Positions 7,723 through 16,893 of a DNA stretch of 64,000 bases are shown here, piece by piece (position 1 is the first letter of the stretch; each line of letters opens with the position of its first letter). This stretch comes from Woeseia sp034521225 (GTDB lineage Bacteria; Pseudomonadota; Gammaproteobacteria; Steroidobacterales; Woeseiaceae), in contig JAXHMR010000027.1 of the NCBI GenBank assembly GCA_034521225.1, positions 1-64,000 of the forward strand, given 5' to 3'. Made by a program: the position numbers and the translations under genes. The notes beneath the pieces were generated by a model. It did not search any database, was not told the DNA's origin, and was given only the letters and a program-made list of their open reading frames with translations.

Positions 7723-8010
7723 GAGCTGTAACCTCTACGACAAGCACGAAAAATTCTTCTTTCGGAATACGGTAGATGACCCGATACTGCTGACTTAGCC
7801 TGGAAGAACGGTGGCCCTTCCACTGCCCCAGCAGTGCTTCGTCATCGAAACCCCGAACTAACCGGAGCCCCTTGGGGCCGGAAATCTGAACAATATCCTT
7901 CCACTTCTCATCACTGCTGTCCCAACGTTGATGGTCGATTGTCTTTCAAGTGATTGAATACGCATAGACAAGAAAGTCATTCTGTGCCTGTCACCGACTT
8001 GAACTGTCAT
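7703..8010 (-). CDS. RelE-superfamily toxin (HigB/YafQ-like), frameshifted
   Basis: The C-terminal half is clear: VQISGPKGLRLVRGFDDEAL, LGQWKGHRSSRLSQQYRVIY, RIPKEEFFVLVVEVTAHDYR. The HRSSRL-QQYRVIY and V-V-HDYR signatures are those of RelE-like mRNA interferases encoded before an Xre antitoxin. The N-terminal third (ATG at 8010) needs frame changes. It overlaps the antitoxin by 20 bases. Confidence 0.65.
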
Positions 8011-8039
8011 TCTGAAACGTTCTGAGGATACGAGCCTGT

Positions 8040-9300
8040 TTAGCCGGCGCCGGCAAATCCTTGCGTCATGTGCTCCGACAGTCTCGTCTTCATCGCAAGT
8101 AATGAATCACCTTCCGATGCATACCCTTTTCGTCGATGCGTCCAGCGCTACCAAGGCAATCACAAAATCGAATCCTTTTCCTGTCTCGATCAATATCGCT
8201 GTATGGCGTTTGCGCGATCACCGTACCGGCGAGAGCCTGCGCGATATCGAAGCCTGCCTTCGCGCGCAACAACACAAGCTCTACCACATGGGAATTCGCG
8301 GTGGTATGTCACGCAAGTACCTTATCCAACGCCAACGAACGCGCGACTGGCGTGTCTATGCCGACTTTGCTCAAGCCCTGATTCATACCGCTCGCGAATT
8401 GTATCTGCACGACGACTTCGGCGTCGATCTGCGAGCAACACCGTCTACGCGCTCGATGCATCTACTATCGACCTTTGTCTTTCGGTATTTCCCTGGGCCC
8501 GGTTTCCGTTCCACCAAAGCCGCCGTGAAGCTTCATACCTTGATCGACTTGCGCAGGCAATATTCCCACGTTTATCCACATCTCCGACGGCAAACTGCAC
8601 GACGTCAATGTCCTCGACCTGCTAATTCCGGAAGCTGGCGCATTTTACATCATGGACCGCGGTTACCTGGACTTCGCACGACTGCAACTGCTCGATCTCC
8701 CGCCGCTTTCTTCGTCATCCGACGGCGAATCCAACTTAAAGTGCCGTCGGCCCTACTCACGCCCCGTCGACAGATCGACCGGCCTGCGATGCGATCAGAG
8801 CGTTTTGCTGACCGGTTTCTATACAGCCAAGGATTATCCAGACAAACTCCGGCGCATCAAATATCACGATGCGAAACCAACAAGACATTTGTCTTCCTGA
8901 CCAACAATTTCTCTTTGCCGGCACTGACCATTTGCGGAACTGTATCGTTGCCGATGGCAGGTGGAGACCGCTCTTCAAATGGATCAAGCAACACCTGCGA
9001 ATCAAAATCCTTCTTCGGCCACCTCCGGAAAATGCAGTTGAGCCACAGAATCTGGATCGCCGTCTCCGTTTACGTGCTGGTATCGCCGTCGTCAAGAAGC
9101 GCCTAGAAGCTCGACGCCAGTCTTTACACAATTCTGCAGATATTTTGAGCGTTCCCAGTTTGGAAAAAATCCCTTTTAAAGCAGCTACTTTCAGAAGCGG
9201 ACTACACAATGCATCAGAATGAATCTCTTCATCGGTTGAATCTATTGAATTAATCGTTGGGACGGTGGTGACTTCTCATATCTCTTTAAAATATCGTCGG
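8040..9300 (+). mobile_element. IS4-family insertion sequence, ends not defined
   Basis: One IS4-type transposase lies on the plus strand, opposite to the array, between the RelE toxin gene and the next attC at 9409. I could not identify terminal inverted repeats or a target duplication by eye, so the limits are estimates around the coding region. The element is inside a cassette and makes it about 2 kb long. Confidence 0.6.
8068..9253 (+). pseudogene. IS4-family DDE transposase, multiply frameshifted
   Basis: Reconstructed order: N-terminal domain FRRCVQRYQGNHKIESFSCL; REPLRDIEACLRAQQHKLYH-like region; DDFGVDL and LDASTIDLCLSVFPWA (first catalytic Asp); RSTKAAVKLHTLIDLR; GAFYIMDRGYLDFARL (second Asp); FVFLTNNFSLPALTI; and the YREK-like WQVELFFKWIKQHLRI with the catalytic Glu. 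About 395 residues in total. Five or more frame changes make it unreadable as given; sequencing error cannot be separated from real decay. Confidence 0.8.
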
Positions 9301-9408
9301 GCAGCTTGCCGGTCGCCATTGAATATTGCGGTGCTCAAAGATCTGCCACATATGGTACTCAGGATATATACCATTATTAGTATGACAAGGGCAATGGTCG
9401 CGCTTGCA

Positions 9409-9507
9409 GCCTAACGCCTAAGCTCACCCGCACTTGACGCAGACCGCCTGGAGCGGCAGCGCAAGGCGGGCTGGGTAAAGTGTGCACAGTGCAGCGCATG
9501 GTTAGGC
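9409..9507 (-). repeat. attC, main type
   Basis: Cores GCCTAAC and GTTAGGC. A small insertion in the right arm (GGTAAAGTGTGCACAGTGCAG). It closes membrane-protein cassette copy 1. Confidence 0.9.
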
Positions 9508-9522
9508 AGCATTGCGACATAT

Positions 9523-9852
9523 TCAGGCCAAAAGCCGACCGGCGGCAGCGGCAAAATAAATCATCGCAATAGTTGAAATCGCATGTAGCCAGATACCAAC
9601 GTGTGGCCATCGGCCTCTATGCAATGATATCCAAACAGCCTTACCTATTTCCATAATTCCGACCCCGATAAAAAAGTCTTGGATGGCGAATTCTCTGCCG
9701 TAGCCGAGTCTGACCAAGTAGGGCACTGTAAAAGATCGCCAACAACAGTACGCTGTAGATAGCACGATAAGGCTCAGCACTGCGCAGGATGTTGCGGACA
9801 TTAATCTGGCGAGGAGCGCACTAGCACTCCGCTGAAGAAGAATGATGGCCAA
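9523..9852 (-). CDS. Small membrane protein, copy 1 of a duplicated cassette
   Basis: Intact, 109 residues. Three likely membrane helices: ALLARLMSATSCAVLSLIVL, the IQDFFIGVGIMEIGKAVWIS region, and HVGIWLHAISTIAMIYFAAA. There is no signal sequence beyond the first helix and no recognised family. A nearly identical copy lies at 20308-20640 in another cassette of the same array. The cassette boundaries match too, so the whole cassette was duplicated or captured twice. Confidence 0.6.
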   Translation of the reverse strand: MAIILLQRSASALLARLMSATSCAVLSLIVLSTAYCCWRSFTVPYLVRLGYGREFAIQDFFIGVGIMEIGKAVWISLHRGRWPHVGIWLHAISTIAMIYFAAAAGRLLA

Positions 9853-9876
9853 AAAGTCACTTCGTACTCGACCGCT

Positions 9877-9980
9877 GCCTAACGCTTGCGCTAAGCGGCG
9901 TGACGAAAAGGCGCGCGTTTTGCGTATGCAAAATGCGTGACATTTTTTTTGGCACGTCCGTCTTCAGCGGATTGTTATGC
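9877..9980 (-). repeat. attC of a second type
   Basis: Cores GCCTAAC at the left and GTTATGC at 9974-9980. The internal sequence is unlike the main type and contains a near-perfect palindrome GCGTTTTGCGTATGCAAAATGC plus GGCACGTCCGTCTTCAGCGG. It marks a cassette that came from a different attC pool. Confidence 0.75.
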
Positions 9981-10075
9981 GGCGCCATTATTGTCCCCAG
10001 AATGGTCTCTTTCAGACAAGCGTGCTCACTCATCAACTGCACTCTGCTGCCGCTCGGCGAGCGCTCGATGCACCA

Positions 10076-11073
10076 TCAAGCAATCGGCTTCGCAACTACG
10101 ATGCTAAGCGGCGAAGGCGTAGGGACGATCTGCTCGAGGGCAAAGTCGGCCTGATCAAGCAAGTCACGAAACTCGGCGGCAGTACGCTCCTTTCCGGTGG
10201 CCATCACCATCACATCGAGTGAGTCCACTTTGCCCATATCGAACTCGGGCGTTTCCGGGATCACTGACTCCACCAACATAAGGCGTGCGCTTGGACTTGT
10301 GACCTTTTTCAAGTTCGCCAGAATGGCAACGGATTCTCGTCCGACCAGTCGTGAAGAAGCCAACGCATCACGTACGCATCTGCTTGGACGGGGATGTCCT
10401 GGAAGAAATCTCCGCCTACACGCTCGATTCGGTCGTCTTCCGGTGCCTCCGCAACGACGTTCGGTTGATCGAAGAGTATGCCTCGGGCGAGAGGGATGCG
10501 CTTCGAGGATGCTCGCCAATTGGGACCCGATTCCGCCTCCGATATCGGCGATCACAGGGTATCGGCTCCAATCAAAAGCCGCAGCCACGGCCGGACTGAT
10601 CGAGCTGCTCAGGTCGCGCATCGCTTGATTGAAGATCGTGTACGTCTCAGGGTTCGATTGCATGTGCTGCCACGCGTTGTCGCCCGTCACTTGATCGAAG
10701 CCGGGACGCCCATTCTTCAGGGACAGCATCAACCCCCGCCACCCCTCGAATACCGGAGCGCCCCGGCAGACAGTTAAAGCGAATCCAAGCCCAATTGGAG
10801 CCTGGCACATTACGGCGGAGGCAATCGCTCGCCGGCGTGTTGCCAAATACTCCGGGCGAGGTCTGCGTGAAAATTCCGGTGCTCTCCAGACCCCGCAGCA
10901 TCCGATACGGCTGGTGCGTGCGTCTTCGTACGCTCCGCAAGAATGTCAATGTGCAAGGGACCATCGGCCAGCAGATCGGCGAGCTCGAGCTGCGCGGCGG
11001 CACCGACGCAGCAACTCTGCCAATGGTTATTGACGACCCCCAGGATCTGTTCTTGAGGAGTTGCAGCGCTCAT
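10076..11073 (-). CDS. SAM-dependent O-methyltransferase, frameshifted
   Basis: Plant-type/hydroxyneurosporene O-methyltransferase layout. An N-terminal winged-helix dimerisation domain (EQILGVVNNHWQSCCVGAAA, LELADLLADGP, YRMLRGLESTGIF) comes first, then a DNAWQHMQSNPETYTIFNQA region. The SAM site is VIADIGGGIGSQLASIL, followed by ESVAILANLKKVTSPSARLM. About 330 residues. At least four frame changes (near 10190, 10410, 10750 and 10960). It would methylate a hydroxyl group of a small aromatic or secondary metabolite; the substrate is unknown. It is an unusually large single-gene cassette. Confidence 0.75.
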
Positions 11074-11176
11074 CGTCGATACCTTCTGTTGTTGGTCTTA
11101 AAGGATCCCCGATCGGGGTTGCCGGGTCGGGTCGAAAGCGGACATCGCAATTGCCTCGCGAAAAGCTGCCTGCGCC

Positions 11177-11269
11177 GCCTAACGCCTAAGCCGCCACGTG
11201 ACGCAGACCGCCTGGAGCGGCAGCGCAAGGCGGGCTGGGTCAAGTGTCGGGTGCAGCGCATGGTTAGGT
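11177..11269 (-). repeat. attC, main type
   Basis: Cores GCCTAAC and GTTAGGT. The left arm has lost four bases (AAGCCGCCACGTGACG). Confidence 0.88.
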
Positions 11270-11347
11270 AGCGCCTTCCCAAAGTTTAATGCCAGTTCTC
11301 AGGCTGTTACCCTAATTGATAAGTATAGATGTGTGAACAGAGAGTCC

Positions 11348-11739
11348 ATGTACAAACTCGCGTTTTTTATGATTCTGACTTTAGCATTTTTGGCTTTTCT
11401 ATTACTACTTCTGGGAAAAGGAACGCCGACTCCTAGCGCGCTAGATCGTGGACCATTTCAATCGGATCGGGCGCCGCGCACGGTCGTAAGCTCGCAAGCA
11501 GAACACGGCCGGCAAGACTTAAAGGACAGGCGCAGAAAGTAGAACCGCGAACGACGACGTTGCCGGAGACAGAACGAGATAGCCCTAAGGTTGCACAACG
11601 TCGCGAATGGCAACTTACAGAGAGTTTAATTGCGCCGGAACAGCTTGAGATCGCTAGCTACGAAGCGCTGATATCGTTGGAGCAACGTCACAGAACGACA
11701 ATCGACGATGTAATTGCGAGCCGGACAACTGTCGGATAG
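11348..11739 (+). CDS. Membrane-anchored or secreted protein encoded against the array direction, one frameshift
   Basis: ATG at 11348, MYKLAFFMILTLAFLAFLLL, gives one membrane helix or signal anchor. It is followed by a Pro/Ser-rich linker and, after one shift near 11525, a charged helical tail (REWQLTESLIAPEQLEIASY, LISLEQRHRTTIDDVI) ending at 11739. About 130 residues. No family recognised. It lies on the plus strand while almost every other cassette gene is on the minus strand, so it should not be driven by the integron promoter and probably carries its own. Confidence 0.5.
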
Positions 11740-11978
11740 TTGTAACAACACTAGGTAACGCGCGGAATGAATTCCGTCACATCCAAACTAATGACAGGAC
11801 ATGAACGAAACGTTCAAAAAAAACCCATTGACGAAGAATGTTGTCGCCGGACTGGTTTCGGTGTCTGTGGCGAAAAACGGCGCCGGCCAGATACAGCTTG
11901 TAACGATGAAGCGGGAAAACCGAAAGACTAGGGCGTCGACGAAGTGCGGACATAAAATGCGGGACGACGTTGAGCGCT

Positions 11979-12050
11979 ACCTAACGACCAAGCTCAGCGG
12001 CGGGCCGAAGTGGCGCGCATTTTGCGACTGGGGCAAGTTCTCGCACAGTC
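11979..12050 (-). repeat. Second-type attC, right half missing
   Basis: ACCTAAC followed by GACCAAGCTCAGCGGC and GGCGCGCATTTTGCGA resembles the left halves of the sites at 9877 and 14178, but no GTT-core closes it. The stretch 11740-12065 holds only this site and a weak plus-strand ORF from 11801 that I cannot support. Confidence 0.5.
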
Positions 12051-12065
12051 GGTGACGCCAACCTC

Positions 12066-12318
12066 CTATGGACAAATAGGAAGCTTCTTTCCCTTGTACG
12101 AAACAACTCTTAGCGCTCCTGCCTGGGACGTCGAGGTTGCTCCCTTTGGGATCATCCTGATACGGCCTTTCCTGTCAAATTCGCCAGCTTCGATTACGCT
12201 TGGTGATTCTGCATCAATTCCCTTGAACGTCGTGTTGTCTGAGAGCACCGTGTAACTGAACAGCCCGGCCTTCCCCCTCGTACGCCCTTGAACGGATGGC
12301 GCGCGTCTCCCGCATCAT
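12066..12318 (-). CDS. Hypothetical protein, about 84 aa, one frameshift
   Basis: The ATG at 12318 follows TTGAGG. Reads MMRETRAIRSRAYEG, then after one shift KAGLFSYTVLSDNTTFKGID, EAGEFDRKGRIRMIPKGATS and an end VVSYKGKKLPICP. Likely a small beta-rich soluble protein. No family recognised. It is second in a two-gene cassette. Confidence 0.45.
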
Positions 12319-12353
12319 TTATGCCTCAACTTCTCCAATAGTTCAAACACTGT

Positions 12354-12660
12354 TTACTCCACTACCCCAGGGTTGCATTCGACTTCCCAGATCAGATCGG
12401 TCTGACCATTCTCGGCCCACGCCGTTTCCCTTGCATGTTCCTCTTCGCTCCGAACACTATACGTGCCGTCACAGAGCCGTGTGGCCTCACGGTTCAACGC
12501 CTTTTCGGCTTGGCCTTTTGTGCCATCAAGGAGTCCATACACCGTTCAAATGAAACGATCCAGCGCTGCGCCCGTTCTTCCGAACTGATCGGTGTGGTTC
12601 CATGGCGGCTTCCGACCGCGCCTACGATACGAGCAACGCAACCAATATTGTTCTTGTCAC
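12354..12660 (-). CDS. Small protein with a possible signal peptide, frameshifted
   Basis: The GTG at 12660 gives VTRTILVALLVS, a possible signal start. Readable pieces follow: ISSEERAQRWIVSFE, NREATRLCDGTYSVRS and AENGQTDLIWEVECNPGVVE. Two or three frame changes. Two Cys residues in the exported part could form a disulfide. No family recognised. Confidence 0.4.
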
Positions 12661-12754
12661 GCAGTACTTCTCCCCGTTTCTATGTTGGAACGCCAGTGCT
12701 GTCGGACATGCGGACGTACTTGATCCCGACGCACCCTTTGAGGTACGGAGTGCC

Positions 12755-12852
12755 GTCTAACGCCTTAGCTCACCCGCACTTGACGCAGGCCGCCTGGAGC
12801 GGCAGCGCAAGGCGGACTGGGTCAAGTGTCGGGTGCACGCGCATTGTTAGAC
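12755..12852 (-). repeat. attC, main type
   Basis: Cores GTCTAAC and GTTAGAC. Near-consensus arms with GGCGGACTGGG and a one-base insertion in GTGCACGCGCATT. Confidence 0.9.
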
Positions 12853-12889
12853 TCGCTGTGCCGCGTAGGTTTGTAGCTATGCCTTGAAC

Positions 12890-13512
12890 ATACCGCCACT
12901 TGTTTCGGCTTTCTCATATAGATGACGTGTGGTTTCTTGAGGAGAAGCGGCTCCTTCTTGAATACGTTAAATACTGTCGTAACCTGCGCAGACGCATTTC
13001 AACGTATCGTATTTTAGAGTCACCTGATCGACGATTTCTCCACTTGTGCTGCGAATTGCCGATTGGAACTCTGTTGCCACCTACAGCATGGATGGAATCA
13101 GGTCGCCTTCGAACTTCTTTACTGCTGTGTGTCGTTCTCCACCTTCTGACTTCGCGCCGTTACCAGAAATAAACAAGGGGGCGCCGTTAGTTGCTTCAGC
13201 GTGCATCCATAGGCGATGCGGCGTGCCGTGCCAAGTCAATCGCATTAATCCCCAGTCTCGCCTAAGGAGAGAGCTTTCCGCAATCGGCACAGGGCATTCG
13301 TCCGCAAAAAAACTAGAGGTGCGGACCTCCACCACTGGCTCCAAGGCAATAGCTGACTGAAGATACGGCAGATTGCATGATTGATGTCGTCGGGATAGGG
13401 TTACATCCCATGAGCGAACAACCCCAATAGTGAGAAACCTGTTCCCTGCCGCATATCGTCTATCGCCGACTGCGCTCTTCCCGGAGGTCGCATAACGACC
13501 AAGAAGAAGCAA
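12890..13512 (-). CDS. Hypothetical protein, frameshifted
   Basis: The best coding stretch is VVEVRTSSFFADECPVPIAE, LTWHGTPHRLWMHAEATNGA, PLFISGNGAKSEGGERHTAV, then after a shift near 13085 FQSAIRSTSGEIVDQVTLKY and DTLKCVCAGYDS. The pattern of alternating strands suggests a beta-rich, perhaps exported protein. The start is uncertain: the ATG at 13512 gives a Gly-rich N-terminus without a clear signal. No family recognised. Confidence 0.4.
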
Positions 13513-13581
13513 TTAAGCTTGAACACTGTCCAGCCCCAGCAGCACATCTATTGCGGACCATTTCCGCCAATCTCGAAAGCG

Positions 13582-13678
13582 GTCTAACGCCTAAGCTCAC
13601 CCGCACTTGACGCAGACCGCCTGGAGCGGCAGCGCAAGGCGGTCTGGGTCAAGTGTCGGGTGCAGCGCGTTGTTAGGT
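13582..13678 (-). repeat. attC, main type
   Basis: Cores GTCTAAC and GTTAGGT; centre GGCGGTCTGGGTC. Confidence 0.9.
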
Positions 13679-14165
13679 CGCTGTGCCACTGGCGTAGATT
13701 CGCTTTGACAATTGTAGGCCCAGCTATGACATACGATTTTCCAGATGCCATCTGATTTTCTCCAGAGACAACGAAATGTACTGTCTCTTGATGCTGAGCA
13801 CGTGTATTAAAACCTACCACGGCGAAATATCCTTCCTCAGAGCGCCACTTCTTCACGGCAAAAGTTTCTCGGTGCTCCGCATACCGGTACGCTCGAGATC
13901 AAGCCTCGAGCTGCTTCTGAGCTTCGCTAGGTTCTCTGGCTCTTGGCTTACTTGTCAACCAAAATTCTGCAGCTCGTTCCAATGACCCAGATTTCAGAAG
14001 TGCAATGTACTTGTGGAGTACTCTTTCCACGTCACTCTCGGATACCGCATCCAGAGAAATGCGAGCTGTTGCATCAAAGCACAATCGGCGATCGTAACAA
14101 CTTGCTTCCACTTTGATGCCGGTACAGAGGAGCAAGAATGAGAGAAAGAATGCGAGACGAGGCAT
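13584..14165 (-). CDS. Secreted protein interrupted by one in-frame TGA
   Basis: Starts MPRLAFFLSFLLLCTGIKVE with an export signal cut near residue 21, then a helical domain (ESDVERVLHKYIALLKSGSL, ERAAEFWLTSKPRAREPSEA) to an in-frame TGA at 13899-13901. The same frame continues SRAYRYAEHRETFAVKKWRS and GYFAVVGFNTRAQHQETVHF into the attC. A CGA-to-TGA change would explain the break. The second half looks like a small NTF2-like or DUF4878-like sheet (inference). Reading frame and composition continue across the stop without change. Confidence 0.5.
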
Positions 14166-14177
14166 AGTTGATCGGCG

Positions 14178-14279
14178 ACCTAACGATCAAGCTCAGCGGC
14201 AAAGGCAAGCTGGCGTGGCTTTTGCGAATGCAAAAGGCATGACAGATTGCCTTTGTCCGTCTGCAGCGCCTTGTTCCAG
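14178..14279 (-). repeat. attC of the second type
   Basis: Cores ACCTAAC and GTTCCAG. The centre has the palindrome CTTTTGCGAATGCAAAAG and TGTCCGTCTGCAGCG, shared in outline with the site at 9877. Confidence 0.75.
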
Positions 14280-14329
14280 GCCGCATTTGTGAGCACGTCT
14301 GGATACCTGCCATAGCCCCTTCCGTTTCG

Positions 14330-14940
14330 TTACGTATTGTCTTCATCAGCGCTGCTCTTGACGAGATTTAGCTTAAAGTCTTCCCTCGGCTTTGGAACAT
14401 TCTTCGACGCGTCCGCAAGTAGCTCATACTGTTTTTTTGATAGGTCCGACTCTGTATCGTATCCTCAGACGTATGGCGTGTGCGTAAACGCGCCAGATGT
14501 GGTTAAGTTTCTTCATTCCATTGATCCTTCTCTTTGAGCCGAAACTTAATTAGCACTTCAGATGAAAACGGCTGAATAACCATTCGAGCATTGAGCGCCT
14601 GGTCTTGGTGTTACGAAGCAATCCCCAGCGCCTGGAAATAGCGTTTCGAAGATATCAGACCAGAAGATCGGGTTTCCAGTCGCCATAATTTCCCGAATAC
14701 TCCCAAGAGGTAATGTACGCCGGGGCCCCGCCCGATATTTTTCAATGAGATGTCCAGCGCACGATCATTGATAATAATGTTGAGCCCCATCTTCAGCTCT
14801 GGGCGCTCCATCTTCAGCTGAAATCGTCTGTTTCGAAAGCTTTGCCAAACGGAAACGCCAATGGCTAATGCACTCATTGCCAATGCGGCAAGTTCCGGAA
14901 TGTTGCCTTTGATGAACGCGAGGACACCGACGCCTGTCAT
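14330..14940 (-). CDS. Single-pass membrane protein of unknown function, frameshifted
   Basis: Starts MTGVGVLAFIKGNIPELAAL with one N-terminal membrane helix (ELAALAMSALAIGVSVWQSF) and a cytoplasmic part with strands LKMGLNIIINDRALDISLKN and IGRGPGVHYLLG. After several shifts come ARMVIQPFSSEVLIKFRL and a C-terminus SKKQYELLADASKNVPKPRE, DFKLNLVKSSADEDNT. About 200 residues. The N-terminal layout (helix, NRRF-like turn, beta domain) is common in cassette proteins of unknown function. Confidence 0.5.
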
Positions 14941-15006
14941 TCCTACGTGCTTCCTTGTCGAAGAAGGGACCTCATAACACAGACCAGGTACCGGCGCGAC
15001 GATGCG

Positions 15007-15103
15007 GCCTAACGCCTAAGCTCACCCGCACTTGACGCAGACCGCCTGGAGCGGCAGCGCAAGGCGGGCTGGGTCAAGTGTCGGGTGCAGCGAATGGTTA
15101 GGC
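15007..15103 (-). repeat. attC, main type
   Basis: Cores GCCTAAC and GTTAGGC; consensus throughout except GCGAATGG for GCGCATGG. Confidence 0.92.
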
Positions 15104-15185
15104 CGCACTCTGTGACAAAACGAATAGCTGCTCCAACGCAAAACGGCCGCTCAACGGGTACCATTCTTGACATTTTACCGGATTC

Positions 15186-15639
15186 CTATGAGCCACTTAC
15201 TGTCGTTGACTGCTTGATAATAGCCTTGAACGCAATTGCGACGGCAACGCCGCAAGCGACGAGAATCGCGCCAACTGAGAGATTAACATTGAGCACCAAT
15301 GCCAGTAAGCCTCCGCCGAGCGATCCAGCCGCAATCATGCCTCTAAATCCGTATATCTTAAGGCGTGCCAGAAGCAGATAGACTGGAAGCCCGTAGACGA
15401 TTGTCGCAGCATACGCGATTCCTATGCCGATCAAGGACCACTGCGCAGCAAATGTTAAATACCGTACGAGTCGACTCAAAGAAGTATCGCTCGCCGTTCA
15501 CCACATCTAAGACAGCATCGAATCGACCGATGAGAATCCACAATGACAGCACAGGCACTACCGCCAATGGGGCCAATGCCGTCGCCAAGGTCAAGTGCAG
15601 CCAGCTATTCTTAATCTTTTCCAACTTCTCTGGGTACAA
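15186..15639 (-). CDS. Four-helix membrane protein, one frameshift
   Basis: ATG at 15639. Helix 1 is LTLATALAPLAVVPVLSLWI. After a shift near 15470 come helix 2 SLIGIGIAYAATIVYGLPVY, helix 3 GMIAAGSLGGGLLALVL and helix 4 SVGAILVACGVAVAIAFKAI. About 150 residues. Four-helix proteins with a GLPVYLLL motif are common integron cargo of unknown role. Intact apart from the one shift. Confidence 0.6.
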
Positions 15640-15759
15640 ATTTATTCAAACTGGTGAATGTCCGATTTGGATTGATGGCGGTCGGTCAAACCAAATTCCT
15701 ACGAGCATCGGTTCTCGCGCATAGCAAAGATCGTCGGATACGACATTGCTTCTGCTGCG

Positions 15760-15856
15760 GCCTAACGCTTAAGCTCACCCGCACTTGACGCAGGCCGCCT
15801 GGAGCGGCAGCGCAAGGCGGGCTGGGTCAAGTGTCGGGTGCAGCGCATGGTTAGGC
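15760..15856 (-). repeat. attC, main type
   Basis: Cores GCCTAAC and GTTAGGC; one change at the left (CGCTTAAGCT). Confidence 0.92.
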
Positions 15857-16068
15857 TGCTGAGCTACCGCAGCACGGATGCTTTCTGGAAGATTAGCTTC
15901 GACGAAGCACTCTGCGGGATAGAGGTAGTCTTCACCAGACTCATCAATGACCCTGAGCTGGCCATGCTTCGCGGCATCACCGTCGACTATAGATTCGTAG
16001 ATTTTCCGCCTTTCAAGGGACGCCGGATAATCCGAGTTGTCGATACGAGTCAAATGCGATTGCTTCAT
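15775..16068 (-). CDS. Small hypothetical protein reading into attC
   Basis: ATG at 16068, MKQSHLTRIDNSDYPASLER, then KIYESIVDGDAAKHGQLRVI and GEDYLYPAECFVEANLPESI. The frame then runs through the attC and adds a tail NHALHPTLDPARLALPLQA-ACVKCG. Without the tail the protein has about 73 residues and looks like an SH3-like or RHH-linked small protein. It is second in a two-gene cassette and starts 10 bases after the upstream stop. Confidence 0.5.
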   Translation of the reverse strand: MKQSHLTRIDNSDYPASLERRKIYESIVDGDAAKHGQLRVIDESGEDYLYPAECFVEANLPESIRAAVAQQPNHALHPTLDPARLALPLQAACVKCG

Positions 16069-16078
16069 AAGGCGGCAC

Positions 16079-16312
16079 CTAATCAACGAAGTGCTTGATC
16101 TTCAATTCCTTCCGTCCGATTCCAGTGGCTTCGTACCAGTGTATCTCAGCACGCCGAATCGCACCATCCGCAAAGCGCACATCGGCTATGCCCTTTCGCT
16201 TTCGCCACTTCCCTTTTCCATAAGCGCGATGAAGGCGTTTCAGCTCGCGGATTGCATTGCCGGTAGCGAATGTCTCAGGGTTCTCAATCTTGCCGACAAT
16301 CTCAAATCTCAC
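16079..16312 (-). CDS. Small basic hypothetical protein, typical cassette type
   Basis: Intact, 77 residues: MRFEIVGKIENPETFATGNA, IRELKRLHRAYGKGKWRKRK, then strands GIADVRFADGAIRRAEIHWY and ATGIGRKELKIKHFVD. It is strongly basic in the middle, so nucleic-acid binding is possible. Proteins with this ETFA-G-IREL-RL-YGKG-WRKRKG pattern recur in environmental integrons without a known role. Confidence 0.6.
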   Translation of the reverse strand: MRFEIVGKIENPETFATGNAIRELKRLHRAYGKGKWRKRKGIADVRFADGAIRRAEIHWYEATGIGRKELKIKHFVD

Positions 16313-16329
16313 GGCTCACCTGAGAAGCG

Positions 16330-16426
16330 GCCTAACGCCTAAGCTCACCCGCACTTGACGCAGGTCGCCTGGAGCGGCAGCGCAAGGCGGGCTGGGTCGA
16401 GTGTCAGGTGCAGCGCATGGTTAGGC
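16330..16426 (-). repeat. attC, main type
   Basis: Cores GCCTAAC and GTTAGGC; GCAGGTCGCCTGG and GGTCGAGTGTCAGG variants. It supplies the stop codon of the next gene. Confidence 0.92.
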
Positions 16427-16746
16427 GGCAACTGCTTCGGACTTGGCCGCATTCGAAAGCTGAGCGACAGCCTCGGGGTCTCTGTTGATATACCGTTGCA
16501 ACAGCTCAATAAGTTTATCTTCACGGTCGGACGCCCGAAGTAGACATGAATCAATAACGCAGAAGTCATTCCTATCGCTATTCCAAGAATCGGCCACTCG
16601 ACAAGTTGCGGAAACATTCCGTAGCCGAAAGACGCCACCGCCACCGCAATTACCAACAGAAATGACACCCACGCATCTCGCTTGCGGCGCTTACGATGTG
16701 CCGCAATATCTGAAAGTAGTTTCACTTCGTTCGCAGTAAGTTTCAT
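16421..16746 (-). CDS. Two-helix membrane protein, one frameshift
   Basis: MKLTANEVKLLSDIAAHRKR, then helices VSFLLVIAVAVASFGYGMFP and WPILGIAIGMTSALLIHVYF. After one shift near 16525 the tail reads EDKLIELLQRYINRDPEAVA and QLSNAAKSEAVAA. The stop TAA is the first three bases of the attC core. About 108 residues. The cytoplasmic ends are charged. No family recognised. Confidence 0.55.
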
Positions 16747-16773
16747 TGCGTCCTCGCTTCTGGTTGGACTGCC

Positions 16774-16870
16774 GCCTAACGCCTAAGCTCACCCGCACTT
16801 GACGCAGGTCGCCTGGAGCGGCAGCGCAAGGCGGGCTGGGTCAAGTGTCGGGTGCAGCGCATGGTTAGGC
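16774..16870 (-). repeat. attC, main type
   Basis: Cores GCCTAAC and GTTAGGC with consensus arms. Confidence 0.92.
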
Positions 16871-16893
16871 GGCGATACGCAAAAAGGTGATTT

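Noticed and set aside
11801..12055. Plus-strand ORF starting MNETFKKNPLTKNVV
   Set aside because: It runs into the second-type attC, has no recognised family and no clear ribosome site.
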